DNA of 8,843 bases from the NCBI GenBank assembly GCA_937957985.1, contig CALGOH010000175.1:1-8843 (forward strand), read 5' to 3'. Positions 6,239 through 8,843 of this stretch are shown here, one piece after another. Source of the stretch: an uncultured Verrucomicrobiae bacterium. Lineage in GTDB: Bacteria; Verrucomicrobiota; Verrucomicrobiia; Verrucomicrobiales; Akkermansiaceae. The notes beneath the pieces are model-generated. The model had not been told where the DNA came from. It saw only the letters and a list, made by a program, of their open reading frames with translations, and made no database searches. Both the position numbers and the translations under genes were made by a program. Position 1 is the first letter of the stretch. The number at the start of each line of letters is the position of its first letter.

Positions 6239-6799
6239 ATGGGCAAGAAAGGCAAGAAGCTGAAAGAGGAGGCACGTCTGCGGCGCAAGCTCACCGAGCT
6301 GTGGGAGCGGGGCCAGAGCAGGCTGGTGGAGGTCCGGGGCTCCGTGATCCACGGGCAGGGAGTCTATGCGGCCGACGATATTCCGGAAGGCACCCGGATC
6401 ATCGAGTACATCGGCGAGTTGGTCGACAAGGAAGAGAGCGAGAAGCGGGCGTGGAAGCAGCACGAGCATGCCGAGGAAACCGGCGACGCGGCCGTCTACA
6501 TCTTCACGCTCAACAAGCGCTACGACATCGACGGCAACGTGCCGTGGAACACGGCGCGGCTGATCAACCACTCGTGCGACCCGAACTGCGAGGCGTGGAT
6601 CGAGGGGCGGCGGATTTTCATCTACGCGCTCCGCGACATCGCGAAGGGCGAGGAACTGGGCTTCGACTACGGCTTCGACATCGAGTGCTACGAGGATCAC
6701 CCGTGCCGCTGCGGCAGCGACAAGTGCATGGGCTACATCGTCAGTCAGGACCAGTGGGACCAGCTTCGCGAGCTGCTGGTCACCAGCGGTGGACGCTGA
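6239..6799 (+). CDS. SET-domain protein lysine methyltransferase with post-SET zinc motif
   Basis: SET domains transfer a methyl group from S-adenosylmethionine to lysine on a protein. The 186-residue product has a Lys/Arg-rich tail (1-17) and then the SET core: GSVIHGQGVYAADDIPEGT (34-52), EYIGELV (56-62), ARLINHSCDPNCEAW (106-120, NHSC being the AdoMet/knot motif), and ELGFDYGF (139-146, with likely active-site Y144). The C-terminus carries CRCGSDKC (156-163). C113 with C156, C158 and C163 matches the four-cysteine zinc site that closes the active site in eukaryotic SUV39/DIM-5-type enzymes. No pre-SET region is present. ATG 6239 gives a natural start 22 bp after the secreted-protein gene; an in-frame GTG at 6200 would overlap that gene. 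The substrate is unknown; by analogy with the chlamydial SET enzyme, a basic DNA-binding or ribosomal protein is possible. Its 3' end overlaps the convergent barrel gene by 20 bp. Confidence 0.93.
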   Translation: MGKKGKKLKEEARLRRKLTELWERGQSRLVEVRGSVIHGQGVYAADDIPEGTRIIEYIGELVDKEESEKRAWKQHEHAEETGDAAVYIFTLNKRYDIDGNVPWNTARLINHSCDPNCEAWIEGRRIFIYALRDIAKGEELGFDYGFDIECYEDHPCRCGSDKCMGYIVSQDQWDQLRELLVTSGGR

Positions 6800-7694
6800 A
6801 GCCGACCGTCACGTAGGGCGCGGGATCGGCCTCGCCCATGATGCCGGGGAACAGGTCGCGGCCGCCGGGCGAGTAGATCTTCACCTCGTTGGCGAAGGTG
6901 TAGCCCGCGCCGATCTCGACCCAGGCGTCCCCGGCGATCCGGTGGCGGTAGTAGAGGCCCGCGCGGATGGAATCGACCTCGAGTCGCGACTCGGCATTGA
7001 AGGCGTCGATGCCCCACCAGCCACCGTTCCAACCGGCCTCGAAACCGAAGCGGATGTTGTCGCCGATCTCGCGGCGGGCGATGAAACGGGGTCCGTAGTA
7101 GCTCACGAGCCAGTCCTCGCCGGGTTCCCAGAAAAAGACGGGTGCCGGGACGATGAAGGGATCGTTGAGCAGGTTGCTGCCGTAGACACCGAACCCGACG
7201 AGCAGTTCGTCGCTGAAGCGGTAGCCGGAGCCGATCGCGGCGGCCAGGCTGATGTCGCGCGAGTCGAGCACGGAGAAATCCGAATTCAATCCGGCACTCA
7301 GATACGCGCCGTGAAGCCAGCGGGAGCCGTCCGGCGCATGGATGAGAAAACTGTCCAGCGCGATGCCGTGAAGCCCTTGGTCGAGGCGCGGTGCCGCGGG
7401 ATTGGCGCCGAAGGGCAGGGCGTTCATATCGAGGCTTGAGAACTGGTAGCGCAGGGCGGGAACCCAGTTCCAGCCGGGGGCGAGTTCGACGTTCCCCAGC
7501 AGCGCGAACACGCTGGCCGTCGTGAAATCGACATCGCCGCGGGTTGGCCCGTCGAAGTCCATGCCGGCGGTGTGGGTCACCCGGGTCGACAGGACGTCGA
7601 TGAACTCGGTCACGTCCAGGCCTTCGACGGCTTCGGGCTCGCTGGCGGAGGCGGTGGTGACGAGGAAGCCTGCGAGGGCGGGAAGTAGGCGCAT
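6780..7694 (-). CDS. Outer-membrane beta-barrel protein, DUF6268-like
   Basis: The 304-residue product begins with a signal peptide (MRLLPALAGFLVTTASA, cleavage before SEPEAV). The rest alternates polar and aromatic residues in strand-length blocks, for example NWVPALRYQFSSLDMNALPF, LHGAYLSAGLNSDF, LAAAIGSGYRFSDELLVGFG, IRFGFEAGWNGGWWGI, SIRAGLYYRHRI and WVEIGAGYTFANEVKIYSPG. It ends in VTVGFSVHRW, a terminal aromatic residue as expected for recognition by the Bam machinery. The pattern fits the DUF6268 outer-membrane barrels; that name is from memory, and no ligand or transport role is known. I chose ATG 7694 because it puts the signal peptide at the N-terminus; ATG 7697 adjoins it, and an upstream in-frame start at 7772 would add 26 basic residues. 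It follows the coiled-coil gene by 50 bp on the same strand, and its last 20 bp overlap the end of the SET gene. Confidence 0.75.
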   Translation of the reverse strand: MRLLPALAGFLVTTASASEPEAVEGLDVTEFIDVLSTRVTHTAGMDFDGPTRGDVDFTTASVFALLGNVELAPGWNWVPALRYQFSSLDMNALPFGANPAAPRLDQGLHGIALDSFLIHAPDGSRWLHGAYLSAGLNSDFSVLDSRDISLAAAIGSGYRFSDELLVGFGVYGSNLLNDPFIVPAPVFFWEPGEDWLVSYYGPRFIARREIGDNIRFGFEAGWNGGWWGIDAFNAESRLEVDSIRAGLYYRHRIAGDAWVEIGAGYTFANEVKIYSPGGRDLFPGIMGEADPAPYVTVGFSVHRW

Positions 7695-7744
7695 CATCGG
7701 GCGGCGAATGTGGCGGGTTTGCCCGCGGACACAAGGCCCGAAGT

Positions 7745-8062
7745 TCAGGCGCCGGCGAGCCGCACGATCCACGAGATCACCGCGGCGGTGGCGGCGAGCA
7801 GCAGGAACATCAGCAGCAGGCTCCGTCCCTGGGTGCGGCGCTCGTTGCGGATCTGGCCGCGGGCCGCCTGTTCCTCGAAATGCCGCTGGCGCTCGCGTTC
7901 GGCGAGGTCGTCGGGCGGCGGCAGCGTCTCGTTGGACTCCCGCATCTCGAGCTCAAGCTGCTCGGGCACGCCTTCGAGCTCGGCGATCTTCTGTTCGAGT
8001 TCCCGGCGGCGGAGTTCGAGTTCGTCGACCTCCTTCGACTTGCGGCTGCGGGTCAGCACCAT
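7745..8062 (-). CDS. Small coiled-coil protein with C-terminal membrane helix, unknown function
   Basis: The 105-residue product is not a family I know. Residues 1-42 are highly charged with a heptad-like pattern (EVDELELRRRELEQKIAELE, 11-30), predicted coiled coil. A proline-containing break follows (48-50), then another charged helix (52-80). The C-terminus is a single hydrophobic helix (about 81-103, SLLLMFLLLAATAAVISWIV). There is no signal peptide, so the coiled coil probably stays in the cytoplasm, tail-anchored in the inner membrane. Its ATG lies 6 bp after the stop of the upstream gene, which has the same architecture, so they form an operon and perhaps a complex. The bases before the start contain CCTCC rather than a Shine-Dalgarno. 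The composition matches the frame's neighbours, so I take it as a real gene. Confidence 0.78.
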   Translation of the reverse strand: MVLTRSRKSKEVDELELRRRELEQKIAELEGVPEQLELEMRESNETLPPPDDLAERERQRHFEEQAARGQIRNERRTQGRSLLLMFLLLAATAAVISWIVRLAGA

Positions 8063-8068
8063 GGCGGA

Positions 8069-8683
8069 TCAGCGGAGGAGGTAAACGGCCAGCGCCACTC
8101 CGCCGAGGGCGAGGACGGGAAGGTTGAAGGCGAGACCGCGGATGAATTGCTGGGAAAACTCGCCGCGGAAGCTCCGGACGCGCCGGACGCCGGAAAAGAT
8201 CGAGGCGCTGCGGGTGCGGGAAAAGTGGTCGGCGGCCTGCCCATACTCGTCCTCCGCGTGCTCCACGATCGCCTGCGCCCGGTCGAGATTCGTCTCCATC
8301 TGCTCCCGCGACCATCCCTCGGGATTGAGCTTCTCGATCTTGGTCAGGTGACCGGCGAAGCAGGCGCGGCACTGTTCGAGATCATCGATCTCCTGACGCA
8401 TCTCGAAGATCTGCCGGTCGATGAGGGTGACGGACGAGGAAAGGCGCTCGCTCATTTCCACCTGCGACGAGATCAGGTCGCGGCGGCGGGCGTTGAGCAT
8501 TTCCGTCTCCTGCTTGAGCCGTTCGAGCTCCTCGCGCTGGGCCTGCAGCTCCTCGAGCTGGGACTGGGCCATGCGGAGGCGTCCATCGACATCGTCCCCG
8601 GTCCTGCCGGAGCGGTCGTGATCCATTTCAAGCTGGGTGTTTCGGACGCGGAGGTGGTGGGTGTGCTCGGTCGCGGAGGGCAT
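8069..8683 (-). CDS. Coiled-coil protein with C-terminal membrane helix, unknown function
   Basis: The 204-residue product is unrecognised. After a short polar N-terminus (1-34) comes a long coiled coil: SQLEELQAQREELERLKQET (41-60), continuing through about 110, with a CRAC motif (C105, C108) inside it. A second helical block runs about 114-155 (NPEGWSREQMETNLDRAQAI at 120-139). A basic stretch (165-173, GVRRVRSFR) precedes a terminal hydrophobic helix at about 182-202. There is no signal peptide, so it is likely tail-anchored with its bulk in the cytoplasm and the basic stretch at the membrane face. ATG 8683 is the first start; ATG 8626 (residue 20) is an alternative that would lose only the polar leader. 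It heads a probable three-gene unit with the smaller tail-anchored protein (6-bp gap) and the outer-membrane barrel. The CRAC pair could bind metal or form a disulfide, but nothing shows this. Confidence 0.8.
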   Translation of the reverse strand: MPSATEHTHHLRVRNTQLEMDHDRSGRTGDDVDGRLRMAQSQLEELQAQREELERLKQETEMLNARRRDLISSQVEMSERLSSSVTLIDRQIFEMRQEIDDLEQCRACFAGHLTKIEKLNPEGWSREQMETNLDRAQAIVEHAEDEYGQAADHFSRTRSASIFSGVRRVRSFRGEFSQQFIRGLAFNLPVLALGGVALAVYLLR

Positions 8684-8843
8684 TCTCGGAGGAACGGTGG
8701 CAGGACAGCCAACGCGTTTTTATGGCTTCCGTTCCCGATGTTCCAGTCAAATATTTCGGATCTCCGAAGGATTCGGGTCGGGACGATCATGCCGGAGCGG
8801 GGGTGCTCGGGGACGGCGGGCTTTCGGGACCAGGATGGATGGG
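8684..8843. promoter_or_regulatory. Upstream region of the coiled-coil/barrel operon
   Basis: No convincing gene lies here. On the minus strand TTGACT (8745-8750) could be a -35, but the nearest AT-rich -10 (CATAAA, 8719-8724) is 20 bp away, longer than usual, so the promoter is doubtful. A small dyad TTCGGA-TC-TCCGAA lies just upstream of it at 8755-8768, where an operator could sit. The AT-rich patch at 8716-8760 stands out against the GC-rich surroundings. Confidence 0.3.

Noticed and set aside
7713..7726. Small hairpin between the coiled-coil and barrel genes as a terminator
   Set aside because: The stem is only 5 bp and no T-run follows. At most it is a weak intercistronic hairpin.

Overview
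The window is GC-rich and gene-dense, and reads as ordinary bacterial chromosome. It most resembles a member of the Verrucomicrobiota (PVC superphylum), something like the Luteolibacter/Haloferula group. That assignment is inference. It rests on a Tat-exported Gfo/Idh/MocA oxidoreductase, a small SET-domain protein with a post-SET zinc motif, a DUF6268-like outer-membrane barrel, the GC content, and a REP-like repeat of a kind I associate with that group. No search was run.

Layout, left to right. A protein open at the left edge resembles the kinase-like fold of phage 'polyvalent' proteins and lies 28 bp upstream of recF; both are on the plus strand. Converging on recF is a minus-strand Gfo/Idh/MocA gene with a Tat signal. 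Between them lies a 164-bp element whose ends are 31-bp inverted repeats, followed by a clean intrinsic terminator for the oxidoreductase. Next come a 318-bp stretch without protein genes and tRNA-Phe(GAA), minus strand with encoded CCA. An 18-bp copy of the tRNA 3' end sits 167 bp away. Then minus-strand parB is followed, with no gap at all, by a GTG-started M28 metallopeptidase / glutaminyl-cyclase-like gene.

Divergent from parB is a plus-strand pair: a small secreted protein of unknown function and the SET-domain protein. The SET gene ends inside the 3' end of a minus-strand outer-membrane barrel gene (20-bp tail-to-tail overlap). Upstream of the barrel on the same strand are two small proteins, each a charged coiled coil with one C-terminal membrane helix. 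The three look like one transcription unit starting near 8.7 kb.

How they may work together: RecF (gap repair) and ParB (chromosome segregation) are housekeeping functions often found near replication origins, but no dnaA, dnaN, parA, DnaA box or parS site is visible. The coiled-coil/barrel cluster may be an envelope unit. The SET protein is the most unusual known fold here. No mobile-element protein, CRISPR array or toxin-antitoxin pair was seen, and I do not claim a new defence system. None of the nine complete genes has a convincing Shine-Dalgarno sequence.
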